From DALYLB01 sp046154695 (lineage in GTDB: Bacteria; Acidobacteriota; Blastocatellia; RBC074), in assembly GCA_046154695.1 (NCBI GenBank), contig JBJXFI010000155.1, positions 1 to 23,705 of the forward strand: 23,705 bases of DNA, in the 5' to 3' direction. Of the stretch, positions 1-14,258 are shown in pieces. The translations under genes and the position numbers were made by a program. Below the pieces are notes generated by a model. That model saw only the letters and a list, made by a program, of their open reading frames with translations. It ran no database searches and had not been told where the DNA came from. Each line of letters starts with the position of its first letter. The first letter of the stretch is position 1.

Positions 1-54
1 GTCGGCGCGCCGACAATCCCCCTGACGACCCTTCCGACATAAGCCATCGGCAGC

Positions 55-861
55 CTATCCCAGAAAGCCCATCTTCCTGAACTTCTGATATCGGCGCTCC
101 AATCGTTCCGGAACCGAGAGGCTCTCGATCGCCTTCAGGGACTCGACCAGGGCGCGATCGAGCATCTCCGCGGCGCCGTCCCAATCGTTCTGCGCGCCGC
201 CCTCGGGCTCGGGAATGACGCGATCGACGATGCCGAGCTCAAGCAGATCGGGCGCCGTGATCTTCATGCTGGCCGCGGCCTGCTGCGCCTTCGCGGCGTC
301 CTTCCACAGGATGGCGGCGCAGCCCTCGGGCGTGATGACGGAGTAGACCCCATTCTCCATGATGTTGATCTCGTCCCCCACGCCGATGGCGAGCGCGCCT
401 CCGGAGCCGCCCTCCCCGGTAATGGTGACGATCACGGGTGTCTTGAGGCGAGCCATCTCCCGCAGGTTCCAGGCGATCGCCTCGGCCTGTCCGCGCTCCT
501 CGGCGTCGAGGCCTGGGTAGGCCCCCGGCGTGTCGATGAAGGTGAAGACCGGGCGGTCGAACTTCTCCGCCAGCTTCATCACCCGCATCGCCTTGCGGTA
601 GCCATCGGGCTTTGGCATGCCGAAGTTCCGGCTCTGCCGCTCGTGCACATCCCTTCCCTTCTGGTGAGCCGCGATCATGACGGGGCGCCCATGAAATTCA
701 GCGATGCCGCAGACCAGGGCGGGATCGTCCATAAACTTCCGGTCGCCGTGAATCTCATGGAAGCCGGTGAAGATGCGCTCTATGAAGTCGAGCGCGTAGG
801 GGCGTCGATCGTGGCGGGCCAATTGCACCCGCTCCATTGCCTGTGTGTTTACAAGTTCCAT
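55..861 (-). CDS. accA: Acetyl-CoA carboxylase carboxyltransferase subunit alpha, N-terminally short
   Basis: AccA pairs with AccD to move the carboxyl group from carboxybiotin (on AccB) to acetyl-CoA, giving malonyl-CoA for fatty acid synthesis in the cytoplasm. The carboxyltransferase core is complete: QLARHDRRPYALDF, RNFGMPKPDGYRKA, FIDTPGAYPG, GEGGSGGALAIGVGD and YSVITPEGCAAILWK are all present in family order. The chosen start gives 268 residues against about 315-320 for typical AccA. The usual N-terminal helical region of about 50 residues is absent and was not found in other frames upstream. The frame stays open to 1038, but those residues are translated from a repeat element and do not resemble AccA. 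An ATG at 894 (279 aa) is an alternative. The ATG at 861 has a weak GGCAGG upstream. It lies downstream of dnaE on the same strand. Identity is very sure; the start is not. Confidence 0.93.
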   Translation of the reverse strand: MELVNTQAMERVQLARHDRRPYALDFIERIFTGFHEIHGDRKFMDDPALVCGIAEFHGRPVMIAAHQKGRDVHERQSRNFGMPKPDGYRKAMRVMKLAEKFDRPVFTFIDTPGAYPGLDAEERGQAEAIAWNLREMARLKTPVIVTITGEGGSGGALAIGVGDEINIMENGVYSVITPEGCAAILWKDAAKAQQAAASMKITAPDLLELGIVDRVIPEPEGGAQNDWDGAAEMLDRALVESLKAIESLSVPERLERRYQKFRKMGFLG

Positions 862-983
862 ATTTTTAACCTGCCGCGAGTTTTCATTTCTCATTGGCAT
901 GCGAAGCGTTCCGGGAATGAAAAAGGGATAATCGGGCTCCCTGGTGGCGCCACTCAGAATTAAGCCCTCACCGGAGGAGAAGA

Positions 984-1084
984 GAACAACGGAACCAAAC
1001 TGAAATAACGGAAAAACAGAATCAACCAATGCATTCATTCTCAGGTTCCGTTTGTTCCGTCTTTTCCGTTTGTTCCGTTATCTC
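984..1084. repeat. Imperfect inverted repeat of 9-base words, between dnaE and accA
   Basis: The right arm (about 1045-1080) consists of four near-identical 9-base units of the form GTTCCGTTT. The left arm (about 985-1019) holds the complementary words (AACGGAACC, AACGGAAAA and neighbours) with several mismatches and indels. Together they could fold as a long imperfect stem with a loop of about 30 bases. It fills most of the 265-base spacer between the dnaE stop and the accA start. No coding sense was found in it. It resembles in design, but not in word, the elements at 6417-6682 and 12322-12442. Confidence 0.75.
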
Positions 1085-1126
1085 CCCCTTCTCAATGACC
1101 GGATGGATGACTTATAAAGTGCTCCA

Positions 1127-4627
<3,501 letters not shown>

Positions 4628-4740
4628 ACCCTCCCGGCCAGTTCCGATACTATGAGAATCGTTTGGAATTCCAGGCGATTAAACAGTCATAATCATTCAA
4701 TTAAACAATAAACAAACAGCAATCTCAGGCTTTAAACATC

Positions 4741-6282
4741 TCATTCCCACTCGATCGTCCCCGGCGGCTTGGAGCTGATGTCGTACACCACGCGATTGAC
4801 GCCCCGGACCTCGCTGACAATGCGCCGGCCGAGTCGGTCGAGGATGTCGTGGGGGATGCGGGCCCAGTCGGCGGTCATCCCGTCCAGGCTCTCGACGGCG
4901 CGGACGGCGATGACCTGCTCGTAGGTGCGCTGATCTCCCATCACCCCCACCGTGCGAATGGGGAGAAGGACCGCGAACGCCTGCCAGATGCTCTTTTCGA
5001 GGCCCGCCCGCCGCAGTTCCTCGCGCACGATCAGGTCGGCCTGCTGCAGCAGCGAGACGCTGCTGCCGTCGACCGGCCCCAGGATGCGTATCGCCAGGCC
5101 GGGGCCGGGAAAGGGCTGCCGGTCGATCAACTCATTCGGGAGCCCCAGCTCCCGGCCCACGGCCCGCACCTCATCCTTGAACAGCTCCCGCAGCGGCTCG
5201 ACCAGCCGCAGATTCATCGTCTCCGGCAGCCCCCCCACATTGTGGTGGCTCTTGATCACCGCCGAGGGCCCCTTCACCGACTGCGACTCGATGATGTCCG
5301 GATAGAGCGTCCCCTGCACCAGATAATCGACATCCCCCAGCTTCGCCGCCTCCTCCTGGAACACCTCTATGAATTCATGCCCTATGATCTTGCGCTTGCG
5401 CTCCGGATCCTCCACCTCCCGCAGCGCTCCCAGAAATCGCTCGCCCGCCGCTACTCCCTTAACCCTCAGCTTTCCGTAATCGTTAAATGCTTTAAGCACA
5501 TCCTCAAACTCATGCTTACGAAGGAGGCCATTATCGACAAAGATACAGGTCAACCGGTCTCCGACGGCGAGCGCCACCAGCGCCGCCGCCACCGCCGAAT
5601 CGACCCCGCCCGAAAGTCCGCAGATCACGCGCCCCGCGCCTATCTGCTCCCGCACCCGCTCCACCTCCGCCTGTATGAAGGACTTCGGCGTCCAGTCCCC
5701 CCGGCACCCGCAGATCCCCAGCACGAAATTTCCCAGGATCTTTCCCCCATCCGGCGTGTGCACCACCTCCGGATGGAACTGCAGCCCATAGATCCCCTTC
5801 TCGATATTCTCCACGGCTCCGAGCGCGTTATCAGACTCAGCCGTCACTGTAAATCCGAGGGGAGAGGCGGTGACATGGTCGCCGTGGCTCATCCATACGG
5901 GAAAAGCGGGGGGCAGGCCGGCGAGCAGCAGGCTCGCCTGACGCGATCGCATCTCGGCGGCGCCGTATTCGCGGCGGGAGGAGGGCTCGACGCTGCCGCC
6001 GAGGAAGTGGCTGATGAGCTGCAGACCATAGCATATGCCGAGAACGGGCACGCCCAGCGCCAGCACCTCGGGCGAGCAGTGCGGCGCGCCGTCTTCATAG
6101 ACGGAGCTGGGGCCCCCGGAGAGGATGATCCCTTTGGGGCCGAGCCGCCGCAGGGTCTCGATGGATGTGTGAAAGGGATGGATTTCGCAGTAAACGCCGA
6201 GTTCACGGACCCGGCGCGCGATCAGCTGGGTATATTGAGAGCCGAAGTCCAGAACCACCACGGTCTCGAATGATGCCGACAC
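4741..6282 (-). CDS. guaA: GMP synthase (glutamine-hydrolysing)
   Basis: GuaA converts XMP, ATP and glutamine to GMP in the last step of guanine nucleotide synthesis. All parts are present in 513 aa, the usual size. The class I glutamine amidotransferase domain (about 5-195) has nucleophile C84 in GICYGLQL and H170/E172 in FHPEV. The ATP pyrophosphatase domain has the P-loop SGGVDS at 224-229 and LVQGTLYPDIIES. The C-terminal dimerisation domain has RQPFPGPGLAIRI and ends in the hallmark SSKPPGTIEWE. The start is GTG (6280-6282), chosen because AAAGGAG lies about 9 bases upstream and the protein aligns from its first residues. A promoter at 6334-6362 would give a leader of about 45 nt. It is the first gene of the leftward guaA-dnaE-accA series. 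Confidence 0.98.
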   Translation of the reverse strand: MSASFETVVVLDFGSQYTQLIARRVRELGVYCEIHPFHTSIETLRRLGPKGIILSGGPSSVYEDGAPHCSPEVLALGVPVLGICYGLQLISHFLGGSVEPSSRREYGAAEMRSRQASLLLAGLPPAFPVWMSHGDHVTASPLGFTVTAESDNALGAVENIEKGIYGLQFHPEVVHTPDGGKILGNFVLGICGCRGDWTPKSFIQAEVERVREQIGAGRVICGLSGGVDSAVAAALVALAVGDRLTCIFVDNGLLRKHEFEDVLKAFNDYGKLRVKGVAAGERFLGALREVEDPERKRKIIGHEFIEVFQEEAAKLGDVDYLVQGTLYPDIIESQSVKGPSAVIKSHHNVGGLPETMNLRLVEPLRELFKDEVRAVGRELGLPNELIDRQPFPGPGLAIRILGPVDGSSVSLLQQADLIVREELRRAGLEKSIWQAFAVLLPIRTVGVMGDQRTYEQVIAVRAVESLDGMTADWARIPHDILDRLGRRIVSEVRGVNRVVYDISSKPPGTIEWE

Positions 6283-6333
6283 GTAAGCCTCTCCTTTGCT
6301 TCTTCGATTGTTCGGATATGAAATTTAGGCGCG

Positions 6334-6362
6334 AGTATACGCGAGGCGCCGGCGGAGAACAA
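6334..6362 (-). promoter_or_regulatory. Predicted sigma70-type promoter of guaA
   Basis: Read on the minus strand, TTGTTC (6357-6362) and TATACT (6334-6339, five of six consensus bases) are separated by 17 bases. Transcription would begin near 6327, about 45 nt before the GTG start of guaA. No other promoter-like pair was seen closer to the gene. This is inferred from consensus match only. Confidence 0.55.
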
Positions 6363-6416
6363 ATTCCCTTGAAGGAGTCGTTGTAGTCGCGTGGCGACGC
6401 CCGGAGGCAATGAAGG

Positions 6417-6490
6417 TTTCATCCACGAAGAGAGACGAAGTAACACGAAGGATCGCCCTCTTTTCGTGTCTCTTCGCGCGGCTTCGTGGA

Positions 6491-6497
<7 letters not shown>
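6417..6497. repeat. Palindromic element with CACGAAG-type words (first of an adjacent pair)
   Basis: The left arm 6417-6452 begins TTTCATCCACGAAG and continues with CGAAG spaced every 10 bases three times. The right arm 6461-6497 is its imperfect reverse complement and ends CTTCGTGGATGAAA. The outer 14 bases of the arms match exactly and the inner parts match with scattered mismatches. The loop is about 8-10 bases. It lies upstream of the guaA promoter, outside any gene. Confidence 0.8.
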
Positions 6498-6682
<185 letters not shown>

Positions 6683-6892
6683 GTGCTTCAGGGCGTCGCC
6701 AATCGAGCTGAACGACTCTTCTTTTTTCCCATTTCGCCTCTTCACGCCGGACGCACCTGCGGGGGTGAGCAGTTCTGACCAACCCTCGCTTGCAGATGGT
6801 GCCCGACACGGGAGGAGAGCCACTCTCCACCAATGGGCCAAAGCGACTGAACCCCTTTAACAACACCGAGATAACCATCCTGAAAATAGTTT
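6683..6892. other. Non-coding spacer, nothing recognised
   Basis: About 210 bases between the palindromic pair and the speA promoter. Open frames crossing it are short, lack ribosome binding sites and show no family resemblance. The only structure seen is a small hairpin, GGAGAG-CCA-CTCTCC at 6814-6828, without a T run. Confidence 0.6.
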
Positions 6893-6921
6893 TTGACAGC
6901 CCCCTACCAATCTGTTACAGT
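6893..6921 (+). promoter_or_regulatory. Predicted sigma70-type promoter of the speA operon
   Basis: A perfect TTGACA (6893-6898) is followed after exactly 17 bases by TACAGT (6916-6921, four of six). Transcription would start near 6928 and leave a leader of about 160 nt before speA. It is the best promoter match in the window and points towards speA. Confidence 0.7.
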
Positions 6922-6927
6922 CCCGAC

Positions 6928-7089
6928 CTTGTTAAGGTAACTTCCAAATCGCATCAACATTGAACTTAGAGAATGCGCCGTGATTTCTCGGGCGCCTCTT
7001 GAACGTAGTAGTGTGCGTGGACGCCATGTACATGCAGGTACATGCAGGTACATGGATGATGAGCGTGGGTTTCCGTTCCATTTTCTTCG
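6928..7089 (+). other. Long speA leader with alternative hairpins and a 10-base tandem repeat
   Basis: GAGAA (6969-6973) can pair with TTCTC (6985-6989), and GCGCC (6975-6979) with GGCGC (6991-6995). The two pairings interlock, so they are likely alternatives. Further down, GTACATGCAG is repeated at 7028-7037 and 7038-7047, followed by a partial copy GTACATG at 7048-7054. An in-frame TGA at 7060-7062 closes the speA frame upstream. No known riboswitch class was recognised. Confidence 0.45.
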
Positions 7090-9021
<1,932 letters not shown>

Positions 9022-9057
9022 TCTTCCGGTTCGCGGCGGGAGGAAGCGCCCTGCAGG

Positions 9058-10146
<1,089 letters not shown>

Positions 10147-10170
10147 CTGACGCCCGCGCCGGTTTCATGG

Positions 10171-10209
10171 AAAAGGGGCCGCGGATTCAGGAAATCCGCG
10201 GCCCCTTTT
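10171..10209. terminator. Perfect bidirectional intrinsic terminator
   Basis: A flawless 17-bp inverted repeat, AAAAGGGGCCGCGGATT (10171-10187) and its complement (10193-10209), with a 5-base loop. The A/T ends give a TTTT tract on both strands. It lies between the end of the DHS-like gene (plus) and the end of the BON/LysM gene (minus), so it can terminate both convergent transcripts. Confidence 0.92.
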
Positions 10210-10234
10210 CCGTCTCGCCCATTGCCGGCCGCCC

Positions 10235-10603
10235 TTACGGGAGCTTGATCTCCTGGCCGACCTTGATCAGATCCGGGTTGTCGATGCCGTTGGCGGAAGC
10301 AATCTGTTTATAGTGAGTGGCATCGCCATAGAAACGCTTGGCGATCTTCGACAGGGTGTCCCCGGAGACGACCTTGTAGCTCATGCCCGCCTGCGTATTG
10401 ATGTCGATGACCGCGTCCGAGACGTTGGCGTCGACGCCCTTGATCACGTCCCACAACGCGTTCTTCGCGAAGTCCGAAGGAACGACCCCGCGAATCAGGA
10501 TCTTGTCGCCTTCCATGTTGACGTTCTGAACCGTCATGCCGACTTCGTGGCCCTTGTCTAAAACCGCTTTGTACTTGGATTGAAGCTCTTCAAAACTAGC
10601 CAT
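10235..10603 (-). CDS. Small BON-like/LysM domain protein (Kbp/YgaU-like)
   Basis: A 122-aa protein without a signal peptide. The first 75 residues (MASFEELQSKYKAV onward) hold a BON-like alpha/beta region, VQNVNMEGDKILIRGVVPS, as in proteins with DKVNIQI-type strands followed by helices. Residues about 76-122 form a clear LysM domain, YKVVSGDTLSKIAKRFYGDA, ending in VGQEIKLP. This layout and size match E. coli Kbp (YgaU), a cytoplasmic potassium-binding protein, which is the best functional analogue; peptidoglycan binding is the alternative suggested by LysM alone. The start at 10603 is favoured by GGAGGGAG about 10 bases upstream; the frame stays open to 10648. It probably has its own promoter (10715-10743) and ends at the bidirectional terminator. 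Confidence 0.88.
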   Translation of the reverse strand: MASFEELQSKYKAVLDKGHEVGMTVQNVNMEGDKILIRGVVPSDFAKNALWDVIKGVDANVSDAVIDINTQAGMSYKVVSGDTLSKIAKRFYGDATHYKQIASANGIDNPDLIKVGQEIKLP

Positions 10604-10714
10604 GAGAATTCTCCCTCCTGGTGACTTGTTGGTATTTGAAAGGATCAAAACAGGGGATGCCCGCTTTGAATGGAAATTGCGCTGGTATTGTTTGGGAAGT
10701 CATTGACCTTGATA

Positions 10715-10743
10715 AGTTTAATCAAAACCGCGATTGATGGCAA
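10715..10743 (-). promoter_or_regulatory. Predicted promoter of the BON/LysM gene
   Basis: On the minus strand TTGCCA (10738-10743, five of six) and TAAACT (10715-10720, four of six) are 17 bases apart. The implied leader is about 105 nt. It lies in the 170-base gap after the membrane protein gene. Consensus match only. Confidence 0.42.
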
Positions 10744-10773
10744 GAAGCAAATCCATGCGCCGCGAATTCCGCC

Positions 10774-11187
10774 TCAAAAACCGAGATCCTTGACGCGAAT
10801 GACGACGGGCCGGTTGTAGGTATAGAAGGGGAAATGGATCTGATGGATGTAGCTGATATTGGCCACGAGGCCCTTGCCCTCGCGCTGAAGTTCGATCTTG
10901 TGATCGTCGGGCAGGCCGAATTCGCGGACCTTCTCGTGCAACTGGGCGCGAACATCGGCCTCGCTCAGGTTCTGTTGGGCGCCGCGGCGGACGATCTCGG
11001 TGGCGGCCTCCTCCAGATTCTGATTGCCCATATAGACGGGGACGAACATGGCGACCAGATAGACGATGGCGGCCGCCAGGGCCAGCGAAAGCAGAAATGT
11101 GAAGCGCCCGATTCCGCGCTCGCGTGAGACGCGACGGGCCAGAGGCGCGGAGCAGATCGAGGCGGATGAAGCATTGATTCCAGGCAT
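10774..11187 (-). CDS. Single-pass membrane protein of unknown function
   Basis: A 137-aa protein that I do not recognise. A basic N-terminal stretch (about 1-27, with RRVSRERGIGR) precedes one strong transmembrane helix around 28-48 (FTFLLSLALAAAIVYLVAMF). About 85 polar residues follow, with an amphipathic helical part (NLSEADVRAQLHEKVREFGL) and a beta-like end (IHFPFYTYNRPVVIRVKDL). The arrangement resembles small anchored proteins with an extracytoplasmic domain of the DUF4845 kind, but I cannot confirm that. ATG 11187 is chosen because GGGAGAG lies about 7 bases upstream; an earlier in-frame start at 11208 would overlap the aroB stop. It follows aroB by 24 bases on the same strand and is likely cotranscribed with it. 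Confidence 0.75.
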   Translation of the reverse strand: MPGINASSASICSAPLARRVSRERGIGRFTFLLSLALAAAIVYLVAMFVPVYMGNQNLEEAATEIVRRGAQQNLSEADVRAQLHEKVREFGLPDDHKIELQREGKGLVANISYIHQIHFPFYTYNRPVVIRVKDLGF

Positions 11188-11211
11188 AGACACTCTCCCT
11201 TGCACCAAATT

Positions 11212-12315
11212 TCAGTAACGAGCCGCGAGGAGTCCGCGAACGGCGTCGCGAATCACCGCGGGAGGGACATCATCGCGAACGACGACATCGCCGACCCGGG
11301 TCGGCAGAATCAGGGGGAGTTTTCCCCGCACGACCTTCTTGTCGTGCGCCATGGCGGAGATGACATCCCGCGCGTGAAGGTCGTCAATGCGGGGCAGCCG
11401 GCCGAGGGAATCGACGCTCTGCCGGATTCCGGCGGCATCGGCGGGCGGGATTATACCAATCTTCTCGGCAATCATCGAAGCGCATTTCATTCCATAGCCG
11501 ACGGCCTCGCCGTGTTTGAGGCGGCGGTAGGCGGTAACGGCCTCGAGAGCGTGGCCCGTGGTGTGGCCGAAATTCAGAATTCGCCGAAGCCCCGATTCGC
11601 GTTCATCGGCGGCGACGACCTCGGCCTTGATTTCGCAGCATCGCGCGATCAGGCGGGTCAGGGTCGCCGGGTCGTGCGCGCGGATGCGGTCGAGATGAGT
11701 CTGGATGAACGAGGCGAGGATGCGATCCCGGATCACGCCGTACTTGACCGCCTCGTACAGCCCCGCGCGCAGTTCGCGCGCCGGAAGCGTCCGCAGGGTC
11801 GAGGGATCGATGATCACGGCCCGGGGTTGATGAAACGCGCCGATGAGATTCTTGCCGAGAACATGATTGACAGCCGTCTTCCCGCCGACCGAACTGTCGA
11901 TCTGCGCAAGCAACGTCGTGGGAATCTGAATGCAGTTGACGCCGCGGAGAAACCCCGCCGCGACGAATCCCGCGAGATCGCCGACGACGCCGCCGCCGAG
12001 CGCGACGATGGCGTCGCGCCGCTCGAAGCGATTGGCGATCAAAAATGCCCAGGCCCGCTCCGCCGTGCGAAGCGATTTGGCCCGTTCGCCATCCCCGATG
12101 AGATGGGTCTGCGCGACGATGCCCGCCCGCTTCAAACCGGCTTCGACCCGGCGGCCGTACTCGCCATGGACCTTCTCGTTCGAGATGATCGCAACCCGCC
12201 GCGTGTTCGGCTCAAGCGCCTCCCGCACAAGATCGCCGGCCCGCGCGAGCGCTCCCTCCCCAATCGTGATGTCGTAGCTGCGCTCGTCCAGTGCGACGTG
12301 TACTGTTTGTATCAT
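11212..12315 (-). CDS. aroB: 3-dehydroquinate synthase
   Basis: AroB closes DAHP to 3-dehydroquinate, the second step of the shikimate pathway, using NAD and a divalent metal. The 367-aa product has the NAD-binding segment ALGGGVVGDLAGFVAA, the substrate segment PTTLLAQIDSSVGGKTAVN, and metal-binding residues in YEAVKYG, ILNFGHTTGHALE and LKHGEAVGYGM. The length is normal. ATG 12315 is chosen because the protein starts MIQTVHVALDERSYDI as in the family. The frame is open to 12393, but those residues derive from the repeat element at 12322-12442. Only a weak CAGAAG precedes the start, so the element may influence translation. It sits downstream of def and upstream of the one-helix membrane protein. 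Confidence 0.97.
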   Translation of the reverse strand: MIQTVHVALDERSYDITIGEGALARAGDLVREALEPNTRRVAIISNEKVHGEYGRRVEAGLKRAGIVAQTHLIGDGERAKSLRTAERAWAFLIANRFERRDAIVALGGGVVGDLAGFVAAGFLRGVNCIQIPTTLLAQIDSSVGGKTAVNHVLGKNLIGAFHQPRAVIIDPSTLRTLPARELRAGLYEAVKYGVIRDRILASFIQTHLDRIRAHDPATLTRLIARCCEIKAEVVAADERESGLRRILNFGHTTGHALEAVTAYRRLKHGEAVGYGMKCASMIAEKIGIIPPADAAGIRQSVDSLGRLPRIDDLHARDVISAMAHDKKVVRGKLPLILPTRVGDVVVRDDVPPAVIRDAVRGLLAARY

Positions 12316-12321
12316 CTTCTG

Positions 12322-12442
12322 GCAGTCGGTTGTCGGTTGGTGATCAGAGAGTAGTTGATTATCAAGGCTCAGTATATGGCGAATGCGTTTCAACCGACAA
12401 CCGGCAACCGACTATCGCCCGGCGACAGGCAACCGACTATCG
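12322..12442. repeat. Palindromic element with 7-base CAACCGA words, between def and aroB
   Basis: The left arm 12324-12340 holds two GTCGGTT units. The right arm 12391-12413 holds three complementary units (CAACCGA, CAACCGG, CAACCGA). Next to the right arm, GGCAACCGACTATCG occurs twice exactly, at 12403-12417 and 12428-12442. The element fills the 96-base gap between def and aroB and runs into the 3' end of def, including its stop codon at 12412-12414. Confidence 0.8.
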
Positions 12443-12987
12443 ACAACAACGCCACAGGCGGCCCCCTCCTCGAACCGAACGACGTCGCGCGAGGCCAGGC
12501 TGCGGGTGTCGATCGCGCGATCGGTCGCCAGGATGCCGTCGAGATGATCGATCTCGTGCTGCAACAGCTCCGAGAGATCCCCCCGCGCATGGAGCGTGCG
12601 GTCTTCCCCATGCTCATCGAGGTATCTCACATCGATTTCATAATGGCGTCGAACGCGAACCATCAGCCCGGGGAATGAAAAACAGTCATCCCAAAGCTCC
12701 ATCATCTCCCGGCTCGCGCGTGTGATCTTCGGATTGATCAACGGAAGCCGCTTCCCCATCGATAGCCCCATTTCCAGCCCTAGTTCCAGGAAGATCACCC
12801 GACGCTGCACGCCGATTTGAGGCGCCGCGATTCCCCGTCCATATCCATGACGCATCCGAAACTCGCCGAGGGTCTCGGCGAGGTCTGTGATGATCTCCCG
12901 CGTCTCTCGGGAACGCACATCCGTCACCATCGACGACGGATGCCACAATTCAGGATTTCCCAACAATAGAATTTCCCGGGCAGGCAT
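12412..12987 (-). CDS. def: Peptide deformylase with a repeat-derived C-terminal tail
   Basis: Def removes the formyl group from the N terminus of new proteins using a metal ion. The 191-aa product has the three family motifs: GRGIAAPQIG (motif 1), DDCFSFPG (motif 2, with the metal-binding cysteine but D-D where EG is usual), and QHEIDHLDG (motif 3, HExxH). The start MPAREILLLGNPELW is chosen because GAGGA lies about 8 bases upstream of ATG 12987; the frame is open far upstream only because it shadows kdsB. The last dozen or so residues and the stop come from the CAACCGA repeat element, so the natural C terminus may have been replaced. It lies 310 bases after kdsB and just before aroB. Confidence 0.95.
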   Translation of the reverse strand: MPAREILLLGNPELWHPSSMVTDVRSRETREIITDLAETLGEFRMRHGYGRGIAAPQIGVQRRVIFLELGLEMGLSMGKRLPLINPKITRASREMMELWDDCFSFPGLMVRVRRHYEIDVRYLDEHGEDRTLHARGDLSELLQHEIDHLDGILATDRAIDTRSLASRDVVRFEEGAACGVVVDSRLPVAGR

Positions 12988-13297
12988 AGGCAGAATCCTC
13001 AATAAAGTGATTTCGCGCAGCATTCTCGCCGCGCGGGAGCGCCCCGGCGCGGATGGCGACAGAGCGGCACGGTGACGCGGCGAATGAGATTCTCGATCAA
13101 AAAACGAGTTTGTACGGCATTGCCAGAGAGGAGGATCCACGCCGCGATGACCGATTCTGAAACGACGAAGCTCTCTTTCCCGATCGCGGAGACTTACAGA
13201 CCGAATTGTGAACTGGAATTGTACGGACGGCAGTCTAGCAGACGAGCCGAGGACGAGCAAAGTATGGCTGAAAAATTTCTTCCGATTTTCACTGGCT
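12988..13297. other. Spacer between kdsB and def with a weak promoter candidate
   Basis: No convincing gene in these 310 bases. A possible minus-strand promoter is TTGCTC (13255-13260) and TAGACT (13232-13237) with 17 bases between, which would give def a long leader of about 240 nt. A plus-strand frame starting at 13147 behind AGGAGG was judged doubtful. No terminator hairpin with a T run was seen after kdsB. Confidence 0.4.
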
Positions 13298-14074
13298 TCA
13301 TTGGCTGACGATCGCGCGAACCTTCTCCAGATCCTCCGGGGTATCGACGCCGATCGAGCGGTGCGCGACGGGAACGACCCGGATCCGGTACCCATGCTCC
13401 AGGGCGCGCAGTTGTTCGAGCATCTCGTGCTGTTCGAGCGGGGTCGGGGCGAGGCCGGCGTATCGCAGGAGAAATTCCCGGCGATAGACATAGAGTCCGG
13501 TGTGCTTCGCGTAAAGCCCGAGCAACTCCGGGCGCGCCCGCAGCGCGGCCTCGATCGAGCCTTGCGCCAGAACCTCGCTCCGCGGAAACGGAAGGAGATG
13601 GCGCGAAAAATAGAGCGCGAAGCCCTCCCGATCGCAGACCACCTTCACGACGTTCGGATTGATCGCGTCCTCGACCGACTCGATCGGCTCGGATGTGGTG
13701 CTCATCACGATCGACCGGTCCGCGAGCAGGGGGGCCAGCGCCGCTTCGATCGTCCCGGGGGAGATCAGGGGCTCGTCCCCCTGCACGTTGACGATGATCT
13801 CCTCCCCGAGCACGGCCGCGACCTCCGCCAGCCGGTCGGTGCCCGTTCGATGCGCCGCCGATGTCATCCACGCCTCCTCTCCCGCCGAGACGACGGCTTG
13901 AAACACCCGCTCGTCATCCGTCGCGACGATCACCCGGTCGATCCCCCGGGCCTTCCGGGCCTGCTCCACCACTCGCAGAATCATGGGCGTCCCCCCAATC
14001 TCCAGCAGCGGCTTGCCCGGCAGCCGCGACGATGCGTATCGCGCGGGAATGATCGCGGCAATTCTTGTGTTCAT
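13298..14074 (-). CDS. kdsB: 3-deoxy-manno-octulosonate cytidylyltransferase (CMP-Kdo synthetase)
   Basis: KdsB activates Kdo with CTP to CMP-Kdo for the inner core of lipopolysaccharide, in the cytoplasm. The 258-aa product is of family length. It starts with the nucleotide-binding IIPARYASSRLPGKPL and has NVQGDEPLI, where the metal-binding aspartate sits, followed by HTGLYVYRREFLL and SIGVDTPEDLEKV at the end. ATG 14074 matches the family start and has GGGGGAGAAG upstream; the frame is open to 14149 but those residues do not fit. A strong promoter candidate lies at 14121-14149. The gene is divergent from metB. Its presence is the main evidence for an LPS-bearing outer membrane. Confidence 0.97.
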   Translation of the reverse strand: MNTRIAAIIPARYASSRLPGKPLLEIGGTPMILRVVEQARKARGIDRVIVATDDERVFQAVVSAGEEAWMTSAAHRTGTDRLAEVAAVLGEEIIVNVQGDEPLISPGTIEAALAPLLADRSIVMSTTSEPIESVEDAINPNVVKVVCDREGFALYFSRHLLPFPRSEVLAQGSIEAALRARPELLGLYAKHTGLYVYRREFLLRYAGLAPTPLEQHEMLEQLRALEHGYRIRVVPVAHRSIGVDTPEDLEKVRAIVSQ

Positions 14075-14120
14075 GGCCTCTTCTTCTCCCCCGAACTGTG
14101 AACGAAACGATACCCGCGTC

Positions 14121-14149
14121 AATATTTCTCCCGGGAGCGACTCTGTCAA
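14121..14149 (-). promoter_or_regulatory. Predicted sigma70-type promoter of kdsB
   Basis: On the minus strand a perfect TTGACA (14144-14149) is followed after 17 bases by AATATT (14121-14126, four of six). The start point would be near 14114, with a 40-nt leader. The spacer and flank carry two CCCGGG sites. Consensus match only. Confidence 0.55.
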
Positions 14150-14258
14150 CGCCCGGGCGATTTTTCCCCATATTTCTTCCTTTCTTTTTCCCCATCGAAC
14201 CTTTAATATCTTTCTCTAAGGCTTGTCCCCCCAACTTACTCATATCCAAGGGTTTCAT

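Noticed and set aside
1..14. Perfect palindrome GTCGGCGCGCCGAC at the left edge
   Set aside because: It has no loop or T run and is cut by the window edge, so terminator, restriction-type or attachment roles cannot be judged.
862..1038. N-terminal extension of AccA beginning MNALVDSVFPLF
   Set aside because: It is translated from the repeat element and shows no similarity to AccA. A start at 861 or 894 is more reasonable.
4628..4740. Promoter for dnaE in the AT-rich gap after guaA
   Set aside because: AT-rich, but no -35/-10 pair with correct spacing was found. Cotranscription with guaA is equally likely.
13147..13308. Plus-strand frame of about 53 codons starting MTDSETTKLSF with AGGAGG about 12 bases upstream
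   Set aside because: Spacing is long, the product resembles nothing, and its end runs into the 3' end of kdsB on the other strand. A chance frame is more likely.
12988..13491. Long upstream extension of the def frame
   Set aside because: It overlaps kdsB on the same strand in another frame and has no family match; the Def fold starts at MPAREILLL.
14150..14258. Possible SAM or other methionine riboswitch before metB
   Set aside because: The pyrimidine-rich segment shows no conserved stems of known riboswitches and no terminator hairpin.
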